Assembly: GCF_006538885.1 (NCBI RefSeq)
Contig: NZ_BJLY01000003.1
Span: 310,001-374,000 of the forward strand
Origin: Gluconobacter roseus NBRC 3990
Lineage (GTDB): Bacteria; Pseudomonadota; Alphaproteobacteria; Acetobacterales; Acetobacteraceae
Length of the DNA stretch: 64,000 bases
Reading direction: 5' to 3'
Shown here: piece by piece, positions 63,920 to 64,000 of the stretch
Layout: each line of letters begins with the position of its first letter
Numbering within the stretch: position 1 is the first letter of the stretch
Translations under genes and position numbers: made by a program
The notes under the pieces: model-generated
The model's input: the letters and a program-made list of their open reading frames with translations, nothing else
What the model was told of the DNA's origin: nothing
The model's database searches: none

Positions 63920-64000
63920 ATGTATGCATCCTACGCCCCTTATGAACCTGCCCGGCGTTATGGTCGCGGTGATGATGCCGAAGCCGGGCGCGATCTGGTC
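63920..64000 (+). CDS. Start of an unidentified gene (runs off right edge)
   Basis: The first 27 codons (beginning MYASYAPYEPARRYGRG) follow AGAGGAG upstream of the ATG at 63920. The segment is too short for a family call. The acidic-basic pattern and the sigma-54-type promoter upstream would suit a flagellar regulator such as FlaF, but this is only a guess. Confidence 0.55.
   Translation, partial: MYASYAPYEPARRYGRGDDAEAGRDLV

Overview
The window looks like chromosome of an acetic acid bacterium, most probably Gluconobacter (Acetobacteraceae, Alphaproteobacteria). The GC-rich coding sequence and overall gene content fit. The strongest evidence is three sugar-alcohol enzymes typical of G. oxydans: a cytoplasmic SDR xylitol dehydrogenase (6067-6855), the quinoprotein polyol dehydrogenase pair sldB-sldA (16283-18894), and a long-chain NADPH L-sorbose reductase (23422-24897, minus). 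I recognised these families from sequence memory and ran no search. I see no rRNA, tRNA, insertion sequence, prophage or CRISPR array. The region reads as ordinary core chromosome with dense genes on both strands.

Layout. 1-5765 (minus): start of signal peptidase lepB, then etfA, etfB, ETF-quinone oxidoreductase, trmB and metK. 6067-11464: xylitol dehydrogenase, dapB, a divergent HxlR/azoR pair, a divergent hmp/nsrR pair for nitric oxide, and a shikimate-dehydrogenase-like gene. 11522-14712 (minus): dnaK-dnaJ behind a heat-shock-like promoter. 14981-21357: a lipoprotein, sldBA with a clear promoter, a glycosyltransferase and an exporter. 21450-24897: dcd and murA converge on the sorbose reductase, with a structured repeat between them. 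25117-32004: small stress, repair and regulatory genes (fRMsr, LOG, MFS, dinB, Nudix, PadR). 32183-36589: membrane protein, drug exporter, response regulator, apt, nitroreductase and cold-shock protein. 36703-46101: hrpB helicase, a DegP-like protease, a two-component system, small envelope proteins and a TPR glycosyltransferase. 46175-51608 (minus): grpE, two glycosyltransferases, thrS and infC. 51804-59630: chvI-chvG, then hprK-rapZ-EIIA-ptsH-ptsI, with a small minus-strand secreted-protein cluster between them. 59687-64000: zur-like regulator, asparaginase, sugar/H+ symporter, a membrane protein, and the start of a gene behind a sigma-54-type promoter.

How the genes work together. SldBA oxidises polyols such as sorbitol and glycerol at the periplasmic face and feeds electrons to ubiquinone. 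The sorbose reductase and xylitol dehydrogenase recycle ketoses and polyols in the cytoplasm. ETF and ETF-QO form a second electron entry into the quinone pool. The PTS genes encode only the phosphoryl-relay half (EI, HPr, EIIA, HPr kinase) with no sugar permease nearby. Together with ChvIG and RapZ this looks like a regulatory PTS.

The most unusual points are the apparent non-AUG/GUG/UUG starts (CTG for trmB and hrpB, ATA for infC), the twin-hairpin element enclosed by a 15-bp stem at 23341-23426, a hairpin just ahead of metK, an 11-base box shared by the hmp and PadR promoters, and the isolated sigma-54-like promoter at the right edge.
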